From the NCBI RefSeq assembly GCF_046098205.1, contig NZ_JBJURJ010000023.1:1-64000 (forward strand): a stretch of DNA of 64,000 nt. The letters are read 5' to 3'. The notes beneath the pieces were generated by a model, which saw nothing but the letters and a program-made list of their open reading frames with translations, ran no database searches and was not told the DNA's origin. Positions 53,288 through 62,309 of the stretch are shown here, one piece after another; positions within the stretch are counted from its first letter, which is position 1; every line of letters begins with the position of its first letter. Source of the DNA: Paenibacillus_AR mesotrionivorans. Its GTDB lineage: Bacteria; Bacillota; Bacilli; Paenibacillales; NBRC-103111. Position numbers and translations under genes: made by a program.

Positions 53288-54682
53288 TTACTTGGCCATG
53301 CTTCCCTGAAGAGCGGCAGGATCAAAGGCAGAGTTGGGAGCTGCCTTGGTGTCACCAGCCTCCTTGGCCTTCTTCAGGCCGGCATTGTACCGGGTGGTCA
53401 AATCCTTGAGCACAGCGGATGCGTCGCCGCCCTCCAGAATGTACTTGATGACCGCGTTGCCTGTTTTCACACCCTCCACCTTGGCTTCCGTTGCGGACAA
53501 GGGGGAAGGGGAATACAGAGCATCATATTTGGTCGGAAGGAAATTTTCAATGCCCGGAATAGAAGGTTTGGCCGCCACGGAGTTCACATCAGGCACGATG
53601 GAAATGCCGAAGCCCTTTTCCTGATAAGCCTTCTGCACCTCTACGCTGTACATGTACTCCATAAACTTCCATGCCGCTTCCTTATTCTTCGTGTTCTTGT
53701 TCATGCCGATGTAGTTGCCGGCCAGTACAGACACGGTTCCGTTCCGGCTGCCGTCAATGGTCGGCGGCAAAGCCGAATCCCAGTTGATCTTGGTGGGAAA
53801 TTGGTTCTGGTACACACCCGGCTCGCCGGAGTGGTTAAAGTACATGCCGATCTTGCCGGCTGCGAACTGCGCACGCAGGGGATCGATATCCAGGGATTCC
53901 ACACCCGGGAGCATGCTGCCGTCCACCTTCATTTGGCGCAGGCCCTCCAGAAGAGGCTTGTACACGCTGAAATCATACTCCCCTGTTTTGTAGTTATAGC
54001 CGTCAATGGTAGAGGTCCCGGAGAGGGACATAATGGGATTGGCCACCCGTGTGAAGGCCGAGGATGCGCTCTTGAAGTTGCCGGCAAAGCCGTAAGCGCC
54101 CACGTCCTTGTTAGAGTCTGTAATCTTCTTCGCATAGTCCACCATCTCGGCAATGGTTTTGGGCGGTTCGGTCAGCCCGGCCTTGGCGAACAGGTCCTTG
54201 TTGTAAATCAGCCTCCACAGCTGTCCGGTGCTGGGCAGGGAATAGGTTTTGCCGTCGAAGGTATTGGCCTCCGCCACCATCAGCTTGCTGAAGCGCGCCT
54301 TCATGTCGCTGGACATAAGCTCATCCAGAGGCATCAGATAACCCTTTTTGACGAAGCTGACAAAATCGGTGGTACGGAATACGTCGGGAGCCTGGTTGCT
54401 GGCAAAGGCGATGTCTACCGACTGGGTGAAGTTGTCCGCCATTACGGTCATTTCCACTTCGATGCTGGGATTATTCTTGTTAAAGGTTTCGATCACCGAC
54501 TTGATATAATCGGCGTCGTGGCGGTCAATCGTCCAATAGGTGACCTTGGTTTTGGCCCCGTTGGCCACTGTGGCGGCCGGGCTTCCTTGGGCTGCGGTAT
54601 TGTCGGAGCCCCCGCTGCCGCAAGCGGCAAGAGAAACGGCGAGAGACAAACTCAGCAATGTGCCTGCAACTTTCATTTTCAT
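53288..54682 (-). CDS. Extracellular solute-binding lipoprotein (sugar)
   Basis: A 464-residue family-1 binding protein. The lipobox is SLAAC (Cys about 21), and the domain carries VTYWTIDRHDADYIKSVIE and ALPPTIDGSRNGTVSVLAGN. It should capture a sugar for the two adjacent permeases. ATG 54682 has GGAGGGG 7 bases upstream; a longer frame lacks a site. Confidence 0.93.
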   Translation of the reverse strand: MKMKVAGTLLSLSLAVSLAACGSGGSDNTAAQGSPAATVANGAKTKVTYWTIDRHDADYIKSVIETFNKNNPSIEVEMTVMADNFTQSVDIAFASNQAPDVFRTTDFVSFVKKGYLMPLDELMSSDMKARFSKLMVAEANTFDGKTYSLPSTGQLWRLIYNKDLFAKAGLTEPPKTIAEMVDYAKKITDSNKDVGAYGFAGNFKSASSAFTRVANPIMSLSGTSTIDGYNYKTGEYDFSVYKPLLEGLRQMKVDGSMLPGVESLDIDPLRAQFAAGKIGMYFNHSGEPGVYQNQFPTKINWDSALPPTIDGSRNGTVSVLAGNYIGMNKNTKNKEAAWKFMEYMYSVEVQKAYQEKGFGISIVPDVNSVAAKPSIPGIENFLPTKYDALYSPSPLSATEAKVEGVKTGNAVIKYILEGGDASAVLKDLTTRYNAGLKKAKEAGDTKAAPNSAFDPAALQGSMAK

Positions 54683-54760
54683 ATCTGTACCCCTCCTGGT
54701 ATGAATTATTATATGAATAACATTCAGCGAGCCGCAAGGCTTGCGTCCTGGTGGCTCCAA

Positions 54761-55624
54761 TCAGCCTTTGACGGCTCCCGCCGTCACCTGCATGAAGGAC
54801 TTGCTGGCAAACAGATACACAATCAGCACCGGCAGAAAGGCAATACATGCGCCGGCCATCATCAGCTGATTCTCCGCCGCCGCGCCGATGCCATAGCGCA
54901 GATTGGCCAAACCCACCGTCAACGTCTGGAGCTTGGGGTTGGTCAGGGTGAAAACCAGGGGCAGGATATATTCATTCCATGCGCCCCGGAAGGTAAACAG
55001 CGCGGTGACGGCCAAGGCGGGACGCAAGAGCGGCAGCACAATGCGGAAGAACACCGAGTAGAAGTTGCAGCCGTCAATGTAAGCCGCTTCGTCCAAATCC
55101 TTGGGTATGGAGCGGAAGAAGCCGATCAGCATGAAGAAGGTGGAGGCATGGGCGCTGATCAGAATGATAATGACCCCCCACAGGGACTTGTTCAGGCCAA
55201 GGGAAACCATCAGGTCGAATTGCGGACGCAGGACAACGGCGCCGATGGAGATAAACATGGTGCTGGCCTGGAGCACCACGTAAATTTGCTTGCCCGGAAA
55301 CCGGTTGCGGTCCACCGCATACGCGGCCATGGCGGTAACCAGCAGGGTGCCCGCGGTGACGGCAGCAGAGATGTAAAAGCTGTTCCACATAAAGCGGGCG
55401 AAGTTGGCCTGCTTCCATGCCGTCAGGTAATTGGAGAATTGCCAGGATGAAGGGAAGAAGGTAGCCCCTGAGGTTAGCTCGGCATTGGTTTTGAAGGACC
55501 CCAGGATGGCCATGGCCATGGGCAGCAGCGTGAACAGGGCCACCGCCAGGAGAAAGATCCACATGATGACTTTTCCGCCCCATGCGCCAACCAGCAGACT
55601 GCGGCGGGTATTTGTTTTGGACAT
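54761..55624 (-). CDS. Carbohydrate ABC permease (MalG type)
   Basis: A 287-residue permease with six helices and the EAA motif in DEAAYIDGCNFYSVFFRIVLP. AGGAGGAGG precedes ATG 55624. No ATPase gene is present in the locus; a shared MsmX-type ATPase is expected. Confidence 0.93.
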   Translation of the reverse strand: MSKTNTRRSLLVGAWGGKVIMWIFLLAVALFTLLPMAMAILGSFKTNAELTSGATFFPSSWQFSNYLTAWKQANFARFMWNSFYISAAVTAGTLLVTAMAAYAVDRNRFPGKQIYVVLQASTMFISIGAVVLRPQFDLMVSLGLNKSLWGVIIILISAHASTFFMLIGFFRSIPKDLDEAAYIDGCNFYSVFFRIVLPLLRPALAVTALFTFRGAWNEYILPLVFTLTNPKLQTLTVGLANLRYGIGAAAENQLMMAGACIAFLPVLIVYLFASKSFMQVTAGAVKG

Positions 55625-55638
55625 AACGGTTCCTCCTC

Positions 55639-56526
55639 CTATTCTTGGGCCAGCTTCTTGGACATGTAGAAGTACAAGCCGGTAATGGCGCCTACGATAA
55701 GGGCGGTGACAAAACCGACGGCACTTCCGTAGCCCAATTGCTGAACGGTTGTGGTCGTGGAGGAAACGGGGAAAAACAGCTTGTACACATACAGATACAT
55801 AACCTCCGTTTTTCCGAAGGGTCCGCCCTCCGTCAGCACCATAATGCTTTCATAACCCTTCAGGGCGGTTATAATGGCCAGCATGATAATCATCTGGAGC
55901 ACACGCCCCAGCATGGGGATGGTGATGTACCAGAATTTCTGCACACCGTTGGCTCCGTCCAGTCCGGCGCTTTCGTAGATATCCTCGGGAATCCCCTGCA
56001 ATCCGGCTATAAACAGCAGCATGTAGTTGCCAATGGCGCCCCACACGGCGGTAATGATTACAGTGAGCATGGCATACTTGGGTCCGAGCCAATCGATGGA
56101 GCCAAGCCCGAACTTCAGGAGAAACTGGTTTAACATCCCGTTGAAGGAATTGAAGATGGTGAAGAATACAATGGCCATGACCGAGGTGCTGATAATGGTG
56201 GGCATAAAGTAAACCGCCCGCAGGAAGCTTCTGCCCTTGATCGCCCGGTTCAGGAGCACCGCCAGGATCAGGGAGATGGGCAGCGTAATGATGATTTTGC
56301 CGCCGGCATAAATGAAGGTGTTGTACACCGCGTGCCAATATTCCTGATCCCGGAACAGCCGCGCAAAATTCTCGAGGCCGATATATTTGGGCGTTCCGTA
56401 ACCCTGGTAATCAAAAAACATATACCGCAGCGCCCAGGCAATTGGGTAAATGCCCAATGCGCAGGTAAGGAACAGGCTGGGAAAAATGAATACATACGAG
56501 TTGATTAATTGAAGCCTTCTTTTCAT
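55639..56526 (-). CDS. Carbohydrate ABC permease (MalF/UgpA type)
   Basis: A 295-residue permease beginning MKRRLQLINSYVFIFPSLFL. Six helices; the EAA loop reads YESAGLDGANGVQKFWYITIP. AAGGAG is 9 bases before ATG 56526; an upstream frame lacks a site. First gene of sugar locus 2, which lies between sigG and ylmC. A TATACT -10-like hexamer lies about 40 bp upstream without a clear -35. Confidence 0.93.
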   Translation of the reverse strand: MKRRLQLINSYVFIFPSLFLTCALGIYPIAWALRYMFFDYQGYGTPKYIGLENFARLFRDQEYWHAVYNTFIYAGGKIIITLPISLILAVLLNRAIKGRSFLRAVYFMPTIISTSVMAIVFFTIFNSFNGMLNQFLLKFGLGSIDWLGPKYAMLTVIITAVWGAIGNYMLLFIAGLQGIPEDIYESAGLDGANGVQKFWYITIPMLGRVLQMIIMLAIITALKGYESIMVLTEGGPFGKTEVMYLYVYKLFFPVSSTTTTVQQLGYGSAVGFVTALIVGAITGLYFYMSKKLAQE

Positions 56527-56654
56527 GGGTCTTGTCTCCTTCCTTCCGTTCGTCGTACCTTGAGTATACGGCAAGACACGGATGAGGCAGGAAGGGCAAA
56601 GCAACTCTCCCGCATACGACAATCCAACTATTTTGGGCGGGGGTGCGTAAAAAT

Positions 56655-56680
56655 GACAAAAACCCGGCTTGCGCCGGGCT
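56655..56680 (-). terminator. Terminator of sigG
   Basis: On the minus strand GCCCGGC-GCAA-GCCGGGT is followed by TTTTGTCATTTTT, 20 bp after the sigG stop. Confidence 0.92.
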
Positions 56681-56700
56681 CCTTTATGGGGAGTGTTAGT

Positions 56701-57483
56701 TTATGATTTCACATGTTTTTGCATCTGCGAAATGGCCGATTTCTCCAGCCGCGATACCTGGGCCTGTGAGATGCCGATTTCGTCCGCAACCTCCATCTGT
56801 GTTTTGCCCTCGAAAAAACGCATGGACAGGATCATTTTCTCCCGGTCATTCAGCTTGCGCATCCCTTCACGGAGAGCAATGCCTTCTATCCAGGAGATGT
56901 CCTTGTTCTTGTCGTCGCTAATCTGGTCCATCACATAGATGGGATCGCCGCCGTCGTGATAGATGGGCTCGAACAGGGAGACCGGGTCCTGAATGGCATC
57001 CAGCGCAAACACCACATCCTCCTTAGGCACGTTCAGGGCTTCCGATATTTCATAAATGGTCGGCTCCCGCGAATTCTGGTTGGTCAAGCTGTCGCGGACC
57101 TGGAGCGCCTTGTAGGCGATATCCCGCAGGGAACGGGAAACCCGGATGGGGTTGTTGTCGCGCAGGTACCGGCGGATTTCCCCGATGATCATCGGCACCG
57201 CATAGGTGGAGAACTTCACATTCTGGCTTAAGTCAAAATTGTCGATGGCCTTCATCAGGCCGATGCAGCCTACTTGGAACAGATCATCCACAAACTCGCC
57301 TCTGTTGTTGAAGCGCTGGATGACGGACAGGACCAGCCTGAGGTTGCCGTTGACCAGCTTTTCCCGGGCCAGGCGGTTATTTTTCTCCTGCAGCTCGACG
57401 AATAATTCCCGCATTTCTGCGTTGGTAAGGACAGGCAGCTTGGATGTATCCACGCCGCATATCTCGACTTTATTTCGGGTCAT
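56701..57483 (-). CDS. sigG: RNA polymerase sporulation sigma factor SigG
   Basis: A 260-residue sigma-70 factor nearly identical in pattern to B. subtilis SigG: RNKVEICGVDTSKLPVL at the N-terminus, LVNGNLRLVLSVIQRFNNRG (region 2), RDNNPIRVSRSLRDIA, and EEIGISQAQVSRLE-type region 4 (ADEIGISQAQVSRLEKSA). It drives late forespore genes. ATG 57483 has GGGAGG 8-9 bases upstream. Here it is separated from sigE by about 4.9 kb, unlike in B. subtilis. Confidence 0.97.
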   Translation of the reverse strand: MTRNKVEICGVDTSKLPVLTNAEMRELFVELQEKNNRLAREKLVNGNLRLVLSVIQRFNNRGEFVDDLFQVGCIGLMKAIDNFDLSQNVKFSTYAVPMIIGEIRRYLRDNNPIRVSRSLRDIAYKALQVRDSLTNQNSREPTIYEISEALNVPKEDVVFALDAIQDPVSLFEPIYHDGGDPIYVMDQISDDKNKDISWIEGIALREGMRKLNDREKMILSMRFFEGKTQMEVADEIGISQAQVSRLEKSAISQMQKHVKS

Positions 57484-57516
57484 CGTGATTACCTCCCAAG
57501 GAGAAACATTACTGTT

Positions 57517-57545
57517 CATTATCTCCTGGGATGGGTTTTTTATGC
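57517..57545 (-). promoter_or_regulatory. Candidate forespore (SigF/SigG) promoter of sigG
   Basis: On the minus strand GCATA (57541-57545), 14 bases, then GGAGATAATG (57517-57526). This fits the general SigF/SigG pattern of GNATA and GGNNANAATG. It lies about 35 bp upstream of the start. Confidence 0.6.
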
Positions 57546-57580
57546 GTATGCGGGATTATAGCCTTTACATGGAGAGGGCC

Positions 57581-59365
57581 CTAAGCATACCACTGCGCCT
57601 GAGCGCGGTACATGTCGGCGTAAAGCCCGTTTTGGGCCATTAGCTGCTTATGCGACCCGTCCTCAACAATTTTTCCGTTATCGAATACGAGAATGCGGTC
57701 CACAACAGCCGTTATACCCAGCCGGTGCGAAATAAGAATCGTGGTTTTATCTCCTGTTAAGGAGGCGAAATTCCTGTACAGCTGCGCCTCTGCAACCGGG
57801 TCAAGGGCGGATGTCGGTTCATCGAGGATCATGATTTTGGCACTCTGCCTATATGCGGCACGGGCTATAGATATTTTTTGCCATTGTCCCCCTGACAGGT
57901 TATTGGCCTTATGCGAAAACGAACCAACAAGTTCATTTAATCCTTCTTTTTGCTCCTCCACCACATCATGAACATTGATGCTCCGCAGAAGCTCCATAAT
58001 CTCGGCTTCATCCGCTTTACGATGCTTGTCCGAAACCGTTATATTATCACGCAAGCTGGCTTCATAGTGGGCAAAATCCTGAAAAACGACGGATACCGCT
58101 TCTCTTGCCGCGGCAGGGTCTTCCGCAATGTTGATTCCTCCAACATGGATTTCGCCGGCCCTTGGATCAAACATTCCGCACATCAGGCTGATGAACGTTG
58201 ATTTTCCACTTCCGTTTTCTCCTACCACTGCTATTTTTTCACCGTCTTGAATCTGAACAGTGATGTTTTTCAGAACCTCTTTATCTGTATTGGGATAAGT
58301 AAAGGTAACATTATCAAAATGGATTGTCCCCGTTGATGGTTTTCCTTCAGAAGTGCTTTTATGCTCCCGTTCCAGCTCGTCCAGATAGAAAAACTCCTTC
58401 ATGTAGGGAATATTCTGGGCAAGCACCATCGTTCCCACCAAAAAATCTCCCGTCACCGATTGAAGCTGTCCGGACAAGGCAAATACGAGGGTAAACGCAC
58501 CAAGGCCAATAGCGGGATTTCTATAAATCTCGTATGCCGCCAAAAGGAGAACAGCCAAATAAACGGCGCTTCTTAAAAAATCGGCTGCTGTGTTGAACTT
58601 AACATGCTTTGCCATGATGCTATTCTTTTTTCCTATGTATTCATCGGCAATGGCCCGCCAACGGGCTTTCAGGTAGTCGAACAAGGCGAAGTGGCGTATT
58701 TCCTGTAAACCATTCAGAGAATGGTCACCACCGCCAATCATGTGAAAATAGTGAATAGCGAGTGCCCCTTCCTCCATCCATTTTGCCCTATACCGAAAGG
58801 TTTCCTCCTGCTGGAAATAAGCCAGCAGCGCTGCCGGAATACTTGTGACGAAGAGAATCAGAACAATCAAAGGATTGATTTTCCATAAGGAAAAGGAAGC
58901 GGCCGCAAAGGCAGCTGCAAGCTGCAGTATAGTAACCATATTGCCGATACATTTCGCCATTTGATAGCCTGCATATTCTTCAATAAATGCCAACCTCTTT
59001 TGGAAATCATCGTGGTTTTCAATATATGAATACCGGACCTCACATTTGTGGCGGATGATGGTCCCTTTAATAAACCGTTGGATTTTTATTTCGTCCATAC
59101 CGTTTGTGTATTGCTGGATGTTCGTTATCAGTACCTGCGCAATATACAAACCAACAACAGTGATAAAAGCAAACAATGCCGGGCCAGCATCACCTTTGGT
59201 CCCCATGAGCATTTGGAGGGAATCCGTCAGCGTTCTCAGCCTGTTGGCCAGAATGACCGGCAGCAAAGCGGCGCCAAATCCAACGAGACTGATCATCATG
59301 GAATAAGGTCCTTTGATTTTCATACTAACGCCAAATGCTTTAAGCAAAATCCGCAATTTGCCCAT
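57581..59365 (-). CDS. ABC exporter half-transporter 2 (membrane + ATPase)
   Basis: A 594-residue fused transporter. A membrane domain with about six helices (residues 15-300) is followed by an ATPase: Walker A GENGSGKSTF, signature LSGGQWQKISIA, Walker B MILDEPTSALDP, switch His LISHR. I chose ATG 59365, 9 bases after GGGAGGG, which overlaps the first transporter gene by 26 bp. The pair probably forms a heterodimer. Substrate is unknown; no peptide precursor is visible nearby. Confidence 0.92.
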   Translation of the reverse strand: MGKLRILLKAFGVSMKIKGPYSMMISLVGFGAALLPVILANRLRTLTDSLQMLMGTKGDAGPALFAFITVVGLYIAQVLITNIQQYTNGMDEIKIQRFIKGTIIRHKCEVRYSYIENHDDFQKRLAFIEEYAGYQMAKCIGNMVTILQLAAAFAAASFSLWKINPLIVLILFVTSIPAALLAYFQQEETFRYRAKWMEEGALAIHYFHMIGGGDHSLNGLQEIRHFALFDYLKARWRAIADEYIGKKNSIMAKHVKFNTAADFLRSAVYLAVLLLAAYEIYRNPAIGLGAFTLVFALSGQLQSVTGDFLVGTMVLAQNIPYMKEFFYLDELEREHKSTSEGKPSTGTIHFDNVTFTYPNTDKEVLKNITVQIQDGEKIAVVGENGSGKSTFISLMCGMFDPRAGEIHVGGINIAEDPAAAREAVSVVFQDFAHYEASLRDNITVSDKHRKADEAEIMELLRSINVHDVVEEQKEGLNELVGSFSHKANNLSGGQWQKISIARAAYRQSAKIMILDEPTSALDPVAEAQLYRNFASLTGDKTTILISHRLGITAVVDRILVFDNGKIVEDGSHKQLMAQNGLYADMYRAQAQWYA

Positions 59366-61175
59366 CTGCTTCATCCCTCCCTTGTTCGTACCACTGGGCT
59401 TGCTCTCGGAAAAATCCGGCATAGATGCCGTTTGATAACATTAACTCCTCATGGGTCCCGCTCTCTGCCAGACGGCCGTGATTTAGAACGATGATGCGGT
59501 CCGCCAAGCGGGCAAAACCTACACGATGGCTGATCAAAATAGCGGTACGGCCCTCAATCTTCTCCCGAATGGCATGAAATTGATTCATTTCTGCGATTGG
59601 ATCCAAGGCTGCGGCCGGCTCGTCAAAAATCAGAATTTCTTTATCGCTCATGTGGGCGCGGGATACAGCCACACGCTGCTTTTCTCCACCGGAGAGCATC
59701 GCTCCATCCTTTACGACGTTACGTAACAACCATTGCTCCAGTCCCTTGGGGAAACGGGCGGGCAGTTTGTCCGCTCCTCCTTTTTGCATAGCCAGCATAA
59801 TACGCTCTGTATTGCTGAGTTTTTTCAGGTCGCCAAACCCGACATTCTCACGAAGCGTGGCATGGAAAATATGAAAATCCTGAAAGAACATCCCAACCTT
59901 TTTTATAACCGCCCCTCGGGTTTTCGAGTCATAATGCTTCCCGTAAAAACTCAACCTTCCTTTTGTCGGAGTAAATAGTCCAATCAATACTTTCACCAGC
60001 GTGGTCTTGCCGCTTCCGTTTACACCTACCAGCGCAATGGTCTCGCCTTTTTTTATTTCAAAGGAAAGGTCATGGAGAGCCTCGGTTTCATCATTATAGG
60101 AAAAGCAAATCCCTTCCGCCTTGAATGCGGTGCTGTCATCTGCCGGTACAAACCCCTCTTCCCAATCCTCCGCTGCTTGCGGAACAGATTCTACGAATTT
60201 GCGCTGAAGGTTAAGAAAGTACAGCCCGCGGTCCATTTCTTGAAAGCTTGAGGAAAGAATCTGTGTAACCTCACTGATGCTTTGCCCCATAGCGTAAAGC
60301 ATCAGGAACACATCCACGGACATCCCGCCGTCGGCAACGCGGTATATACAATACCCCATCATACCTGTCATAAAAGCATAAAAACCAATACCGCTGATGA
60401 AGGCAACAAGCTGACGCACCCGCACATAACGCCTGTCGATAAGTTCGACTTTATCGTATGCCTTATTCCATTTCTCAATCGTTTCCTCCGTCAACCCATA
60501 TACACGCAGCTCCTTGGCAACCCCCGGAGACATCGTGGAGCTTTGGTAGTAATTTGCAAGCCTGGAGGCTTCCGAATAGGGCCGGCCATCCCAACGCAGT
60601 TTATTGGCTGTTGAGAAATTCAAAAGCAATACAGCCGCAATGTAACCGGTGGAAATAACAAAAATAACCCATGAGGTTTGAGCGGCGACCACAAGCAGGG
60701 AAACCGCACCGGCCAGTTTGGAAAGAAACAAACACCCTGAGCTCATGAAATCGGCCAAAGCGCCGCAGCGCCCCATTACTGACCAATGGTCATCGCGGTA
60801 TTTCTTGTCCATAAGGGTTTTCATTTCGATCCGGCTAACCACATCCATCAGGTGTTCTTCAAGTCCAAAATAGTAGGAGTCGTACATAATAAAGTAAAGA
60901 AAATTGCCATTAATTCGTTTGGAAAGCCCTACGGCTGTCAAGACAATGCCTAATGCCGCAATGGATGGGACAATATCCTGAAAGCTTCCGCTTCCGCTAA
61001 GGAGAAACTCGGATAGAATCGATACTGCCTCCCGATTGTAATGAAGTGCCACAGCCGGTAAAACAGCCAGTACAATACTGAGTGTCCCCCAGAACAAAAA
61101 CAGGCGCGCATCAATACGCAGAGCAAGCCGGATTGCCCAGGCTATTGTAAGAAAGTTTTCTTTTATTTTTTTCAT
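59340..61175 (-). CDS. ABC exporter half-transporter 1 (membrane + ATPase)
   Basis: A 611-residue fused transporter: membrane domain (about 15-310), Walker A GVNGSGKTTL, signature LSGGEKQRVAVS, Walker B LIFDEPAAALDP, switch His LISHR. The ATG overlaps the LytTR regulator stop by 4 bp. The base composition is lower in GC than its neighbours, in keeping with the whole cassette being acquired. Confidence 0.92.
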   Translation of the reverse strand: MKKIKENFLTIAWAIRLALRIDARLFLFWGTLSIVLAVLPAVALHYNREAVSILSEFLLSGSGSFQDIVPSIAALGIVLTAVGLSKRINGNFLYFIMYDSYYFGLEEHLMDVVSRIEMKTLMDKKYRDDHWSVMGRCGALADFMSSGCLFLSKLAGAVSLLVVAAQTSWVIFVISTGYIAAVLLLNFSTANKLRWDGRPYSEASRLANYYQSSTMSPGVAKELRVYGLTEETIEKWNKAYDKVELIDRRYVRVRQLVAFISGIGFYAFMTGMMGYCIYRVADGGMSVDVFLMLYAMGQSISEVTQILSSSFQEMDRGLYFLNLQRKFVESVPQAAEDWEEGFVPADDSTAFKAEGICFSYNDETEALHDLSFEIKKGETIALVGVNGSGKTTLVKVLIGLFTPTKGRLSFYGKHYDSKTRGAVIKKVGMFFQDFHIFHATLRENVGFGDLKKLSNTERIMLAMQKGGADKLPARFPKGLEQWLLRNVVKDGAMLSGGEKQRVAVSRAHMSDKEILIFDEPAAALDPIAEMNQFHAIREKIEGRTAILISHRVGFARLADRIIVLNHGRLAESGTHEELMLSNGIYAGFFREQAQWYEQGRDEADGQIADFA

Positions 61176-61885
61176 ATCTCCAGCTCATCCTCCGCGTAAA
61201 ATGCCTTTAATCTTTCAAGGACAGCTGGACGCCGCCCCCGGCTAACAGGTATGCGGGCAATCGGTGACAGCAGTAAGTCGTGATGTTCAAGCTTTTCAAA
61301 AAAAAGCAAATTGACTATGTATCCCGTGTGGCAGCGGACGAAGTAGGGCTCAAACAAAATCTGCTCGTGGTCTTTCATTCTTTTGTAGCTCAGTATCGAA
61401 TCGGTTTCTGTGTAAATGCGGGTGTTATGCCCCTCCGTTTCGATGTAACGAATGGATTTTGTATAAATTTTATAGATGCCGTTTGTATTGGTCTCAATAA
61501 AAAACCGGTTTTTTCCGCTGCGAATACGCACCTGCTCCGCCTCTTTTAAGAACCGGCTATACCGCAAAGGCTTAATCAGATAGTTATCTGCCTTTACCTC
61601 ATAAGCCTCCAGAACGTGATTCAGTATAGTCGTCAGGAAGACGATACCGACCTTTGAATCGACTTCCCGAATACGCCGTGCAATTTCAATTCCATTCATT
61701 TTTGTAAAAGGGATCTCTAAAAAAATCAAATCCATCTCCAGCGGATAATGCTTCAATAATTTTTCTCCACTGTCATAAGAGAGAACCTGAACATTAAGGC
61801 CTGTTTCACTCTTGTATCTTTTGATGAAATTGGATAGCAGGATGCGGACGGCCGTATCGCCATCGCATATCCCAATGACCAGCAT
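61172..61885 (-). CDS. LytTR-type response regulator with Glu at the phosphorylation site
   Basis: A 237-residue regulator: receiver domain (1-120) and LytTR DNA-binding domain (about 135-230). The acceptor position, in MDLIFLEIPFTKMNGIEIA, is Glu57 (codon GAG) where the family has Asp. The acidic pocket Asp8/Asp10, the Thr and the Lys (NYLIKP) remain. Glu often mimics a phosphorylated Asp, so the protein may be active without a kinase; none is encoded here. It starts the LytTR-ABC-ABC operon. GGAGG precedes the start. Confidence 0.9.
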   Translation of the reverse strand: MLVIGICDGDTAVRILLSNFIKRYKSETGLNVQVLSYDSGEKLLKHYPLEMDLIFLEIPFTKMNGIEIARRIREVDSKVGIVFLTTILNHVLEAYEVKADNYLIKPLRYSRFLKEAEQVRIRSGKNRFFIETNTNGIYKIYTKSIRYIETEGHNTRIYTETDSILSYKRMKDHEQILFEPYFVRCHTGYIVNLLFFEKLEHHDLLLSPIARIPVSRGRRPAVLERLKAFYAEDELEI

Positions 61886-61902
61886 TGTAGTTCACCTCCT
61901 GG

Positions 61903-61954
61903 AGGGTTCAAACAAACCCTAGCAAATTATAGCAACCCCGATTTGATTTACCAA
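61903..61954 (-). promoter_or_regulatory. Promoter and leader hairpin of the LytTR-ABC operon
   Basis: On the minus strand TTGGTA (61949-61954) and TATAAT (61926-61931) are 17 bases apart. A short hairpin AGGGTT-TGTTTG-AACCCT (61903-61920) lies directly before the ribosome site. Confidence 0.75.
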
Positions 61955-62030
61955 TAGAGAATCGATAACTTGCATCTCGCGGTGCATATTTTGCAGATGT
62001 GCATAGAGCCCTGTTCAGTGGCGGCGCCGC

Positions 62031-62213
62031 TAACGAATCTCACAAGCCTTATTTCGCGGAAAAGGTGGAGGTTGGAAATGTAACGAATCTGAGCCACGCT
62101 ATTGCAAACACATTGGCTTTTTTCAGCATCTTTTAGACGGAATAAGGCGTATCACATTCGTTACAACTGGAAAACGGGCCAAACGGGTGAAATGGCGTTG
62201 CTGAGATTCGTTA
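62031..62213. repeat. 183-bp four-unit palindromic element, copy 5 (type C)
   Basis: Units begin TAACGAAT and end TTATTT, CTATTG, TTATTC or CCATTT: forward at 62031 and 62081, inverted ending at 62163 and 62213. The 50-83-50 spacing matches the other copies. The first half differs from types A and B (CGAAT for CGGAA). It lies 160 bp beyond sigE, past its terminator. Confidence 0.92.
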
Positions 62214-62266
62214 GAAAAGTCAGCTGCTGCATTCGCCGTTTTCTCCGTTTCCCGATCTCCGCATAT

Positions 62267-62309
62267 AAAAAAACGCCCGGGCCGGCGCATATGCGCATCA
62301 GCCCGGACG
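62267..62309 (-). terminator. Terminator of sigE
   Basis: On the minus strand CGTCCGGGC pairs with GCCCGGGCG, enclosing a GCGCATATGCGC palindrome, and is followed by TTTTTTT. It separates sigE from the downstream cassette. Confidence 0.9.

Noticed and set aside
53801..55450. 549-codon open frame opposite the sugar ABC genes
   Set aside because: It is antisense to three well-supported genes and has no recognisable domain.
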